In this document: piece after piece, positions 35,486-43,921 of the stretch | Layout of the letters: every line of letters starts with the position of its first letter | Position numbering within the stretch: position 1 is the first letter of the stretch | Origin: Bacillota bacterium | GTDB taxonomy: Bacteria > Bacillota > Clostridia > Lachnospirales > Lachnospiraceae | Direction of reading: 5' to 3' | DNA: 62,325 bases | Assembly: GCA_023393095.1 (NCBI GenBank) | Contig: JAEWMT010000038.1 | Coordinates: forward strand, 1-62,325 | Translations under genes and position numbers: made by a program | Notes under the pieces: model-generated | Seen by the model: the letters and a program-made list of their open reading frames with translations, nothing else | Databases searched by the model: none | What the model was told of the DNA's origin: nothing

Positions 35486-36334
35486 CTATTCCTCCATATC
35501 TAATAAAGTGGTCATGGAATCATGAGCAAATTTCAAATCCTGTTTCCACTCATCATTACCTAAATACCAGAATTCTGTTACATATCTTCTAACTCCCATA
35601 TTCCATGCTTCATGTATCATTTTCTTGAAATCAACATGGCCCTTTCCATACATCATATCACGGTAGATACCCGGCTTGCTTTCCTTCAGGTGAAGTGCAA
35701 CCATATGCATATTACCTTTTCTTAAATCTTCAAAAACATCTTTATTATATGTAACTGCAGCATTTGTGATATTACCCGAATCCGGATATACACATAAATA
35801 CGGGGATCCGATTGCATCCACATACTTCATGGACTTTTGAACTGTATTCATAAAATCCGTTTCCATCGTTTCAAATGCAAGAATTACTCCCGCTCCAGAG
35901 GCTATCTCCACTGCAGTTTTTAAATTTTCAAAGAATTTGTCTTTTGTTTTCTCATTGGAAGTTTCGTAATATACATCATAACCAGCCAACATAATGATTC
36001 GAACACCCAGATCATCCGCCAGTTTTATGGTTTTTCTCATAATCTCCATACTTATTCTGTTTATTTCAGAATCACTGCTTCCCATTGGGTATTTACGGTG
36101 TCCGGAAAGGCATATACTTCGGATTGGAATCCCAACCTCATACATTGTCTTAACTAATTCCAGTCTTTCTTCCATGCTCATATCAAGCCGTGCCAGTTTC
36201 TCATCCGTTTCGTCAATACTCATTTCAACAAAATCATAACCAGCTTCTTTTGCAGCTATTAGTTTATTTCTCCATGTCAATTCGTTGGGTACAGCTTTTT
36301 CGTATAATCCTATCGAATAAGTTTTTTTATTCAT
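35486..36334 (-). CDS. ulaE: L-ribulose-5-phosphate 3-epimerase, UlaE/SgbU type
   Basis: A 282-residue TIM-barrel (AP-endonuclease-2-like) enzyme that interconverts L-xylulose 5-phosphate and L-ribulose 5-phosphate. It is colinear with UlaE: IGLYEKAVP, GYDFVEMSIDETDEKLARLD, SICLSGHRKYPMGS, RIIMLAGYDVYYE, the metal-ligand glutamate in LAFETMET and the C-terminal KGHVDFKKM. Together with the kinase and AraD it forms the known L-xylulose 5-phosphate branch found in ascorbate and L-lyxose catabolism. Confidence 0.93.
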   Translation of the reverse strand: MNKKTYSIGLYEKAVPNELTWRNKLIAAKEAGYDFVEMSIDETDEKLARLDMSMEERLELVKTMYEVGIPIRSICLSGHRKYPMGSSDSEINRISMEIMRKTIKLADDLGVRIIMLAGYDVYYETSNEKTKDKFFENLKTAVEIASGAGVILAFETMETDFMNTVQKSMKYVDAIGSPYLCVYPDSGNITNAAVTYNKDVFEDLRKGNMHMVALHLKESKPGIYRDMMYGKGHVDFKKMIHEAWNMGVRRYVTEFWYLGNDEWKQDLKFAHDSMTTLLDMEE

Positions 36335-36404
36335 GTATTATCTCCTGCATAAATGCATATTACGGCAAAAATGCTGATGCAACCATTTGTGCCACAATGT
36401 AACA

Positions 36405-37379
36405 TTAGGTTGGTATCTTATATCCCCATTGATCCCTGATCTCATCGAGTATTTCCATCACTCGTATGGTCTGGACATGAGGGATTTCCTTACATTCGTT
36501 GTATCCCTTCTCAATCGCTTCCTTGCAAGCAAGTAATTCATATTCATATCCAGTAATCTGTTCCGGTGGGTAATAAACTGCCGTTTCCTGATAGTTACGA
36601 TCATATACCGTAAGCTTTTCCGGATTATTTAGGTTCTGTATTTCTAGATACCCTTCTGTTCCGAAAATAACTGCCTTGCGATCAAGGATCGCCATCATAC
36701 TGCTATGCATGGCTGCCATCTTTCCATTCTTAAATATCAACGTAATACTGTTTCTTCCATCAACACCTGTCTCTGTCATAGTTGCTGCGGATATAATCCT
36801 ATCCACCTCTGTACCAAATATCATCGTTGCCAGATGTACAAGGTAGATACCCAGATCAAGCAATGCTCCTCCTGCTAATTCGGGTTTAATCATACGCTCT
36901 ATATGAGTAATGTTATAACCTATGTTGGCAACAAGAGAAGTGGGTATTCCAATGACTCCACTTTCGATTACCTCATCTATCATTTTTCTAGAAGGCATAT
37001 ATCTGGTCCAGATGGCTTCTGTCAACAGTAATCCTTTTTTCTCTGCTATCAGAAATAGCTCTTTTGCCTGTTCATTATTTACTGTAAATGTTTTCTCACA
37101 TAATACATTTTTGTTATGCTCAAGGCACATTTTCACGTGTTGATAATGGTGAGAGTGCGGTGTTGCAACATATACCAGATCAACTTCATTATCCTTCAGC
37201 ATATCTTCATAGGAACCGTAAGCTTTGGTAAAACCATATTTTTCTGCAAATTCCATTGCACGATTATAATCGCGGGCAGCTACTGCATAAGCATGTACAT
37301 CCTTCAGACCTGCAATAGTTTTTGCCATTTTTATTGCAATGGATCCTGCACCTAAAACAGCTACATTCATATAATTCAT
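36405..37379 (-). CDS. Gfo/Idh/MocA family NAD(P)-dependent sugar oxidoreductase
   Basis: A 324-residue protein with an N-terminal Rossmann fold (NVAVLGAGSIAIKMAKTIAG), the DLVYVATPHSHHY segment, the family EKP-type catalytic motif as VLCEKTFTV and a C-terminal alpha/beta dimer domain (AGGALLDLGIYLVHLA, with the catalytic Asp/His positions). These enzymes oxidise or reduce sugar hydroxyls or carbonyls. In this operon it could oxidise a sugar or reduce a keto intermediate before phosphorylation. The exact substrate cannot be read from the sequence. Confidence 0.88.
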   Translation of the reverse strand: MNYMNVAVLGAGSIAIKMAKTIAGLKDVHAYAVAARDYNRAMEFAEKYGFTKAYGSYEDMLKDNEVDLVYVATPHSHHYQHVKMCLEHNKNVLCEKTFTVNNEQAKELFLIAEKKGLLLTEAIWTRYMPSRKMIDEVIESGVIGIPTSLVANIGYNITHIERMIKPELAGGALLDLGIYLVHLATMIFGTEVDRIISAATMTETGVDGRNSITLIFKNGKMAAMHSSMMAILDRKAVIFGTEGYLEIQNLNNPEKLTVYDRNYQETAVYYPPEQITGYEYELLACKEAIEKGYNECKEIPHVQTIRVMEILDEIRDQWGYKIPT

Positions 37380-37398
37380 TTCTAACTTTCTATATTTT

Positions 37399-38913
37399 TT
37401 AGTTTTTAAAATGATCCCAGGTACTGCTTAAACCATCAATAACAGCACGGTAGGAAGCATATTTTTCCTCATATATTTCTTTGTATTCCTGACGAGGCAT
37501 AATTGTCTTCGTAATTTTCACAGTGCGACGGATTGCATCCTGGTAATCTCTATAAATTCCTGCTGCAATTCCTGCTGCCATAGCAGCGCCCTGTGCTCCA
37601 AGTTCTTTATCTTCCACTGTATCAATCGGAATTTGAAGCGCATCTGCAAAAATCTGTACCCATACGCTCGAATTTGCAACACCTCCTGACAAACGAATAC
37701 TAGCTGGTTTATCATGATTGCGAAGCAGTTTCTTTACATGAGTCAGGTGTGAGAATACAATCCCCTCATAGACAGCACGCAGCATATGTTTTTTATTGTG
37801 GTATGCCGTCAGTCCTACAAACGTTCCTTTCGCTAAGGCATCCTCATTAGAACCATTGAGAAATGGAAGGAAGATAATATTGCAGTCCTGTGGTTCTATG
37901 GATTCTACCCATTCATTTGTAATATCGTAAATGGATTTTCCCTCTTTTTTGGCATCAGCCTTCTCATAGTTCATGAGATTTCGGATAAACCATTCCATAT
38001 TACCAGCCGATGTAGGTGAGCTTTCTTCGACAAGATAATAGTCTTGCATACAGAACATGGAATTTAAAGCCACCGTTCCATTATCCACCGGTGTTTTTCT
38101 GATAAACTCATTAATACTCCAGGTTCCTGCAACCATGCACATCTGATCTTCATCTGATAAACCGGATGCAATTCCGCAAGCATCAACGTCAAACATACCT
38201 GCCGCTACCGGAGCATGCTCCGGAAGTAAAGTAAGTTCACTTGCTTCCTTAGTAATATAACCGCAGATATCGGAGGAATAGCGCAGAGGAGGAAGCTTGT
38301 CATAAATATCTTCCAATCCAAAAAATGAAAGCAATTCTCTGTCGTAATCTTTTGTATACAGATTGATCAGGTTTCCGCCTGAAAAATCCGTATACTCTGC
38401 ATAAGCTTCACCCGTCAGCATATACCTGATATAATCCTTTACCGCAAATATGTATTTTGTGTTTTTTAACACCTCCGGCTCATTATCCTTAAACCACGCA
38501 AGGATACTCACCGGCTGACACACCAGAATTTCCTGTACTGACTTTTGATATACCTTTTCTTTTGTTCCGTCCTTATTCCATTTCGCTATGTATTCCCAGG
38601 CTCTTGCATCCGTGGATAGTATTCCGTTATATACCGGCTTGCCATCCATTCCTACCATATATAATCCTTTTCCGTGTCCGGAAAAAGAAACACCTGCTAT
38701 ATCTTTTGGATTAATACCGCTTTTTTCAATTGCTGTTCGTATTGCTTCTGAATTGACCCTCCAAAGCTCATTCATATCCCGTTCCGTATATCCCGGTTTT
38801 GGAGTAATGGTTACAGTAGGCACACTTGCAACTGAGATCTGATTACCATCTTCATCAAAAATAGATGCCTTTGAAAAAGTTCCTCCGTTGTCAATTCCAA
38901 CCAAGTATCTCAT
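37399..38913 (-). CDS. lyxK: FGGY carbohydrate kinase, L-xylulokinase-like
   Basis: A 504-residue two-domain sugar kinase. The ATP/phosphate-1 motif VGIDNGGTFSKASIFDEDG, PGYTERDMNELW, GVSFSGHGKGLYMVG, the catalytic Asp region MFDVDACGIASGLSDEDQMC and the FGGY signature-2 area IRLSGGVANSSVWVQIFADAL are present. The 'SFSGxGKGL' and 'ERDMxELW' segments match LyxK (L-xylulokinase) rather than XylB or AraB. It would phosphorylate L-xylulose to L-xylulose 5-phosphate, the substrate of the UlaE-type enzyme next to it. The symbol is given on that basis and remains tentative. Confidence 0.85.
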   Translation of the reverse strand: MRYLVGIDNGGTFSKASIFDEDGNQISVASVPTVTITPKPGYTERDMNELWRVNSEAIRTAIEKSGINPKDIAGVSFSGHGKGLYMVGMDGKPVYNGILSTDARAWEYIAKWNKDGTKEKVYQKSVQEILVCQPVSILAWFKDNEPEVLKNTKYIFAVKDYIRYMLTGEAYAEYTDFSGGNLINLYTKDYDRELLSFFGLEDIYDKLPPLRYSSDICGYITKEASELTLLPEHAPVAAGMFDVDACGIASGLSDEDQMCMVAGTWSINEFIRKTPVDNGTVALNSMFCMQDYYLVEESSPTSAGNMEWFIRNLMNYEKADAKKEGKSIYDITNEWVESIEPQDCNIIFLPFLNGSNEDALAKGTFVGLTAYHNKKHMLRAVYEGIVFSHLTHVKKLLRNHDKPASIRLSGGVANSSVWVQIFADALQIPIDTVEDKELGAQGAAMAAGIAAGIYRDYQDAIRRTVKITKTIMPRQEYKEIYEEKYASYRAVIDGLSSTWDHFKN

Positions 38914-38954
38914 ATCGGCTTCCTCTCTTTCCTATCCGGAGTTGTATATCACTT

Positions 38955-40163
38955 CTAATCTTCTGTTACCTCTTGTGGCACTTCTGTATTACATGGGAAA
39001 TGCTTTAATAGCACTAATGGTTCAACCTTGCTTTCATTCGTAATCGTAATTCCTTCCTCGGCTGCAACAGCTGATACAAAGAACTCATCGTTACTTTGCT
39101 GTCCAAAATGTAGTAAAGTAGGAGACTCGCAGTCAAATACACCAAATTTGCCATGTCCCTGTATAAAAATACAGCCATATGCCGTATTATCCTTAATCGT
39201 AACCGTCTGCCCGGGATAAATGGTCAATTCCTTAGCTGCAATATACGGGTTAGCGTAGGTAATCCATTTTTCAATATACTGTTCTGACTTGCTTGCAATC
39301 ATCGGAGGACGGAAATAATGCTTTCTGTAATGAGGATCTACGTTCTTTTCCCAATCCAGTAAATTAAATACGGCATCAATATTGCCTTTTTCATTTTCTG
39401 GAAGCTCCTCATCGAGCATTTCTGGTGGGTATACCTCACCTGAAACAATATTCTCATATACAGAATTAACATCTGAATTCCACTGCGGTTCATAAGTAAG
39501 AACGGAAGCTGGTGCATGGATAACGCCCGCCGGGGTGTACCAGCCGGTACCTAATTGGACACGGTAAGCTCTAGATAATTCTGTTATCCTTGTATCATCC
39601 TCAGCAAATTTACTAATTCGCTCCTTGATTTCCTCTGGTTTAACATCGGGATCAAAACCGAAATAAGTATAATTAGATTCACCAAAATAATTATTTAGTT
39701 GTTTCGGGAAATAATAGCATTCCGGTTTGCCAAGCTTTCCAACCTTTGCAGCATCTTCAAACATAAGGTGAAGATGATGAAATAATGGATTTTCGTTATC
39801 AAAGAACTTCGAATACATCGGCCATCCACCAAATCGTTTCATCAGATCTTCTCCGACTAGATCAGCACCCAGTGTTTCAACTGCCTCTTTCAGACTAAAT
39901 TTTTCATCCGTATCATAAGAGACTGCTACATAACTCATACCTTCATCTGGTAATGCCTTTGGTCCGTTGTTTGCAGCAATTGTAGATGAAAACCATCGTT
40001 CCGTAATCGAACCTCTCTCCATTCCATATGCAAAATAATCATCCGGATGTAATTTTAGTCTATGTCCGGCTTTACCAAATCGACGCGGAACGAATGCCGG
40101 ATTTAATCTTAATACACCCTTTCCAGCCTCTAATACTTTTCTAATTAATTCTTTATTTGCCAT
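38955..40163 (-). CDS. Cupin-type putative sugar isomerase, paralogue B
   Basis: A 402-residue protein. Cupin metal motif 1 is in NPLFHHLHLMFEDAAK plus GKPECYYFP; motif 2 is WYTPAGVIHAPASV. A second, C-terminal beta-barrel (about 310-395) has LTIYPGQTVTIKDNTAYGCI and FIQGHGKFGVFDCE. The layout resembles type I phosphomannose isomerase and other metal cupin isomerases, but I do not recognise an experimentally named family. It shares its whole plan with paralogue A (45458-46669) at the head of the operon. The start is ATG 40163 after GGAG. I infer an aldose-ketose isomerase or sugar-processing role upstream of the kinase. Confidence 0.75.
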   Translation of the reverse strand: MANKELIRKVLEAGKGVLRLNPAFVPRRFGKAGHRLKLHPDDYFAYGMERGSITERWFSSTIAANNGPKALPDEGMSYVAVSYDTDEKFSLKEAVETLGADLVGEDLMKRFGGWPMYSKFFDNENPLFHHLHLMFEDAAKVGKLGKPECYYFPKQLNNYFGESNYTYFGFDPDVKPEEIKERISKFAEDDTRITELSRAYRVQLGTGWYTPAGVIHAPASVLTYEPQWNSDVNSVYENIVSGEVYPPEMLDEELPENEKGNIDAVFNLLDWEKNVDPHYRKHYFRPPMIASKSEQYIEKWITYANPYIAAKELTIYPGQTVTIKDNTAYGCIFIQGHGKFGVFDCESPTLLHFGQQSNDEFFVSAVAAEEGITITNESKVEPLVLLKHFPCNTEVPQEVTED

Positions 40164-40253
40164 AGTAATCTCCATTCTGCCAAAACGCCGCGAATTTGGG
40201 CGTCAGCACAAATTTGCTGTGTGAAAAATCTTGATTTTTCACGCTATCTCCTA
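40164..40253 (-). other. Intercistronic hairpins in the sugar operon
   Basis: Between the DUF4432 gene and paralogue B, TGAAAAATC/GATTTTTCA forms a 9-bp stem with a two-base loop (about 40222-40241), and GCAAATTTG.../CAAATTTGC-like sequences form a second. No T run follows, so they may mark an mRNA processing or stability site rather than a terminator. Confidence 0.5.
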
Positions 40254-41291
40254 TTATTTTTGTTTTATTTTTTCAAACTCTTCTCTGCTTTCAAGAATTC
40301 GAAATTCCAAATGATACTCAACCGATTCCAAAGCATCCAGATATTTCGCGGAACCATTGTTAATTGCATCCTCAATACCATCAATTGTCGAATTGGCAGG
40401 CTCCAAACCCATAACATAATCCTTTGCCCCCATCATCTTCCACTGGACAAAGTAATTCAAAGTACTTAAATCCACATCAATTGCAATACCCATATTAATA
40501 TCGGGATTAAAAATCGCAGCTACAGCATGGTTGTCATTATCCGGAGTCAATGTATGATAATAACACATCTCCTGATAGTCGGGATCAGGCTCCTGAGTCA
40601 ACATCCACTCATTAAGTCCTGCCCTGGAATAATCATTTCTTGGTATAACCGTATTGGACGGGATATATACCTCACTGTTCGGACTTAGTATTGGGTATCC
40701 AATATTGCAATGATATAGAATCATATGCAGAGCTTTCTTATATCCCTCATTTGTCACTCTATCAGAAATTGTGATTTTCTTTTCTTTGTAATAACAGCGT
40801 ATATTTCTATTCAACGATAACTTATCGTCGAAAATCATAGCATCTTCCACATAGCCGTTGATCTCCAAATACGGTGTTTCGCTTTCGTTCTCAACGATCT
40901 TATAGCTAAAGTTCGATGCTGGTGTATTGGAGTAATTTCCATGCAGACCATAGGATTTTCCTTCATATTCGTTGGGTGAACCTACTGTCTTCAAGCCACA
41001 GGTAGTCAGAAATCCTGCAGTAAAGCTTTTTAAGAATCCTAATTCCTTATCATCAAAATATTCCGGTGCCACTACGCCGCAGGGTGAAATGAAACCGATA
41101 TTTTTTCCTTTAAAATTCAAATACGGAATATCCATACCCCGACTGATATTAACGTCAAACTGCAAGCCTGAGGCATCCAGCACATCCAGAAGTTCAACAG
41201 ATTTTGCTCTGCCTTCTTCCATTTTTACTTTCATTACTTTAAATAGCTGGTCAGTATTTCCAACATATTTCTTTTCTTCTTTATAGTCCAT
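40254..41291 (-). CDS. DUF4432 aldose-1-epimerase-like protein
   Basis: A 345-residue protein of the galactose-mutarotase-like beta-sandwich superfamily: GMDIPYLNFKGKNIGFISPC, GFLTTCGLKTVGSP...YGLHGNYSNTPAS (His), RNIRCYYKEKKITISDRVTN, LHMILYHCNIGYPIL (His) and VMGLEPANSTIDG (Glu). This is the typical His/His/Glu set of aldose epimerases. The start is ATG 41291 behind AGAGGTTGC; the open frame extends 17 codons further into the fucU-like gene. It probably helps equilibrate anomers of the imported sugar. Confidence 0.85.
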   Translation of the reverse strand: MDYKEEKKYVGNTDQLFKVMKVKMEEGRAKSVELLDVLDASGLQFDVNISRGMDIPYLNFKGKNIGFISPCGVVAPEYFDDKELGFLKSFTAGFLTTCGLKTVGSPNEYEGKSYGLHGNYSNTPASNFSYKIVENESETPYLEINGYVEDAMIFDDKLSLNRNIRCYYKEKKITISDRVTNEGYKKALHMILYHCNIGYPILSPNSEVYIPSNTVIPRNDYSRAGLNEWMLTQEPDPDYQEMCYYHTLTPDNDNHAVAAIFNPDINMGIAIDVDLSTLNYFVQWKMMGAKDYVMGLEPANSTIDGIEDAINNGSAKYLDALESVEYHLEFRILESREEFEKIKQK

Positions 41292-41307
41292 TAGCAACCT
41301 CTCAATC

Positions 41308-41736
41308 CTAAACAACACCTTTTTGCAGAATGATATTCGCATATCGGGCAGTTGTCGCTGTCTGTACGATTAAGTAAGCATCTTCCGATTCCTTATAAAA
41401 TGGCAGACGTTCTATATATCTAAACTCTTTGAATGCATTGTCTTGATCTCTTTTTCTGATAATTTCATCATATTCCTTCCATATTTCAGGAACCGGTTCT
41501 GATGAAAGATTTCTCATAAGAGCTACAGGATGTTCAACAAAATAATCTAAGGGAAAATACTGCAATATCGCATCAAGTAAATCTGGAATTTCAACACCCT
41601 CTAGGCGCAATAGTCGTTTTGCATGAGCTGTTGCTGGATAGTTAGCATCCGCTAAAATAATAACGTCTGAGTGTCCCATTTCCATCATAGTTTTCATAAG
41701 TTCAGGAGAAATAATTTTTGGTATTGTTCTTAACAT
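41308..41736 (-). CDS. fucU: RbsD/FucU family sugar mutarotase
   Basis: A 142-residue mutarotase: KIISPELMKTMMEMGHSDVIILADANYPA holds the FucU-type signature with the active-site GH and ADANYPA. The length equals FucU (about 140) rather than RbsD with its shorter C terminus; the C-terminal ERLPFYKESEDAYLIVQTAT fits the 'xRxxFYxxAxxAxAVVxTGE' pattern. It equilibrates alpha and beta anomers of fucose- or ribose-like sugars. Preference for an L-sugar fits the downstream L-xylulose branch, but the true substrate is unknown. Confidence 0.88.
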   Translation of the reverse strand: MLRTIPKIISPELMKTMMEMGHSDVIILADANYPATAHAKRLLRLEGVEIPDLLDAILQYFPLDYFVEHPVALMRNLSSEPVPEIWKEYDEIIRKRDQDNAFKEFRYIERLPFYKESEDAYLIVQTATTARYANIILQKGVV

Positions 41737-41758
41737 ATTTTAATCGCCTCTTTTTTAA

Positions 41759-41813
41759 AACCACTGCAGTGAATACAGAATTTCCGATAATCCTACTATC
41801 ACCTGCAGTGGTT
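41759..41813 (-). promoter_or_regulatory. Hairpin behind the binding-protein gene
   Basis: AACCACTGCAG pairs with CTGCAGTGGTT (11 bp) around a 33-base loop, between the sugar-binding protein gene and fucU, followed on the minus strand by TTTTAAAAAAG. Partial terminators or stabilising hairpins behind binding-protein genes are common and raise that protein's level relative to later genes. Confidence 0.7.
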
Positions 41814-41843
41814 AGTTTTCTGAATAAAATCTTCCGTCAGATC

Positions 41844-42923
41844 TTATTTCATATATTCGTCAACATTATCCTTGGTTACAAGCTGGAACGGAATTCTGAT
41901 ATCTTTTGTTTCAACCGTCAAAGTTGCTCCCTCAGGTACTACATCCTTTAGATCATTGATGGTCTTACCCTGTGCAAATGCAATTGAAACATCAAGTGCA
42001 GTTGTTCCCTGTCCTGCTGCATCCTGGAATACGGTACAACCCATTTCGCCATTCTTAACTGCTGTAAGCGCATCAGTGATAGCATCAACACCGGTAATTA
42101 AAATATCTGTTCTGCCGCTTGCTTGGCATGCAGAGAGAGCTCCCATTGCCATATCATCGTTTTCACATACGATTGCATTCAGCTTTTTACCATAGGTTGT
42201 AAGCCAGTCTTCTGTTAATGCCATAGCTTCTTCACGTTTCCAATTAGCAGTTTGTTTTGCAAGTAATTTATATTTTCCGTCAGAATTACCATCTTTACCA
42301 ATTAATCCTTGCTTAACATATCCTGCAAGACGTCCTACCTGTCCAGCCTGTCCCATAGGTCCTTCAATGATACAGATTCCGGATCCTTCTTTCAGGTTAT
42401 CCAATACATAGTTTGCTTCAATAACACCTGATTCTTCATCCTTACATCCAACGAATGCCTGGTAATCGGTATTAGAGGTATCGCAGTTACAGCTGACAAT
42501 TGGGATACCTGCTTCATTAGCAGCAACGATACATGGATTAGAACCCTCCATATCCTGTGCATTTAAAATAATTGCATCTACCTTTTGGGTGATCAGATTT
42601 TCACACTGCTCAATCTGTTGGTTAACATCACCTTCTGCATCACACATAATGAGTTTAACACCAAGTTCATCTGCATGTGCCTGCATAGCATCGGAGATTT
42701 TCTTTACGAAGGTATCGGAATTATCCTTCATTAAAGCGCCAACTGTAATGTCTTTTACATCTTTTCCTGTTGCAGCTGCAGCCTCTGTAACCGCAGTTTG
42801 AGCATCTTTATCTGCCGTTGTGTCTGATGAGGAATCCGATTTATCAGATCCTTTTGAGCAGCCTGCAAACATTGTTGTAATGAACATTGCTGCAATTAAA
42901 ATACTAAAAATTCTTTTTTTCAT
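41844..42923 (-). CDS. Sugar-binding lipoprotein of ribose-type ABC importer
   Basis: A 359-residue periplasmic-binding-protein type 1 lipoprotein. Lipobox MFITTMFAGCSK (Cys about 21), a Ser/Asp/Thr-rich linker, then VGALMKDNSDTFVKKISDAM, DAIILNAQDMEGSNPCIVAA, GIPIVSCNCDTSNTDYQAFV, ENDDMAMGALSACQASGRTD and ITGVDAITDALTAVKNGEMG, all at the positions of RbsB. Named RbsB-like for fold only: the ligand is predicted from the operon to be an L-configured pentose or deoxyhexose. Its gene has a GGAGGAAA ribosome binding site and lies second to the permease gene. Confidence 0.93.
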   Translation of the reverse strand: MKKRIFSILIAAMFITTMFAGCSKGSDKSDSSSDTTADKDAQTAVTEAAAATGKDVKDITVGALMKDNSDTFVKKISDAMQAHADELGVKLIMCDAEGDVNQQIEQCENLITQKVDAIILNAQDMEGSNPCIVAANEAGIPIVSCNCDTSNTDYQAFVGCKDEESGVIEANYVLDNLKEGSGICIIEGPMGQAGQVGRLAGYVKQGLIGKDGNSDGKYKLLAKQTANWKREEAMALTEDWLTTYGKKLNAIVCENDDMAMGALSACQASGRTDILITGVDAITDALTAVKNGEMGCTVFQDAAGQGTTALDVSIAFAQGKTINDLKDVVPEGATLTVETKDIRIPFQLVTKDNVDEYMK

Positions 42924-42973
42924 AATTTTTTCCTCCTTTAATTTATATGTACTTAATTTAGTACCGTAATTTA

Positions 42974-43921
42974 TTACTCTTTTGCACCTTTTGTCTTCAT
43001 ATCCAGTAATACTGCCAACAGGATAATAAGACCTTTCACCATCTGCTGATAGAAAGAATTTACATTTAGCAGGTTCAAAGAGTTACTAATCAGGCCGATT
43101 ATAACAAAACCAAGAATCGTACCGTATAATCCGCCTCTACCACCCGACATACTTGTACCGCCGATGGCAGTAGCCGCGATGGCATCCAATTCGTAACCTT
43201 CGGCAGCCGTAGGCTGACCGGAGCTAATACGCGCTGACAAAATCAATCCAACAATACCGCAGCAGATACCGGATATCACATAAACCATCATTTCAACCTT
43301 CTTGGTCTTAACTCCAGATAATTTTGCTGCATTTTTATTTCCGCCAATGGCAAATATGTAACGACCGAATGTTGTTCTCTGCAATACGATCAATCCGATA
43401 GCTACCACAATTACCAAAATGATAATAGGAACCGGAATATCTAAAATAGTGCCTTTACCTATCTTCAAAAATGCTTTATTTGTAATGGTGTACGGTTTTC
43501 CATTAGAAAAAGCCAATGCAAATCCACGTCCGATCTCACAGGTTGCTAATGTTGCGATGAATGGCTGCAACCCTACTTTCGCTACAAGTACACCATTAAA
43601 TAATCCAAAAGCTACGGCTACTGCCACGCCAACGATACATGTTATAAAAACATTATATCCAGATAAGAGCATGGATCCACAGATAACGCTTGTTACAGCA
43701 ACCAGTGAACCAACGGAAAGATCAATTCCGCCAGTCAATATGATACAAGTCATACCTACAGCCAAAATACCGTTAATGGATATTTGACGAATAATATTAA
43801 TAATATTCTGACTAGTTAAAAACACTGGTGAAATAATACTCATAATTGTTATGATGATTACAATGGCAAATAATAATCCAAAATCTCTGAGTATTTTACC
43901 AATACTTTTGTTCTCACGCAT
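42974..43921 (-). CDS. Ribose-type ABC importer permease
   Basis: A 315-residue membrane protein with about ten helices, RbsC family: IIRQISINGILAVGMTCIIL, TGGIDLSVGSLVAV, LATCEIGRGFALAFSNGKPY, YAIGGNKNAAKLSGV (interaction with the ATPase) and ELDAIAATAIGGTSMSGGRG. The start is ATG 43921, which overlaps the ATPase stop by eight bases (ATGCGTGA). The seven-codon upstream extension lies inside the ATPase gene and is not used. Confidence 0.94.
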   Translation of the reverse strand: MRENKSIGKILRDFGLLFAIVIIITIMSIISPVFLTSQNIINIIRQISINGILAVGMTCIILTGGIDLSVGSLVAVTSVICGSMLLSGYNVFITCIVGVAVAVAFGLFNGVLVAKVGLQPFIATLATCEIGRGFALAFSNGKPYTITNKAFLKIGKGTILDIPVPIIILVIVVAIGLIVLQRTTFGRYIFAIGGNKNAAKLSGVKTKKVEMMVYVISGICCGIVGLILSARISSGQPTAAEGYELDAIAATAIGGTSMSGGRGGLYGTILGFVIIGLISNSLNLLNVNSFYQQMVKGLIILLAVLLDMKTKGAKE

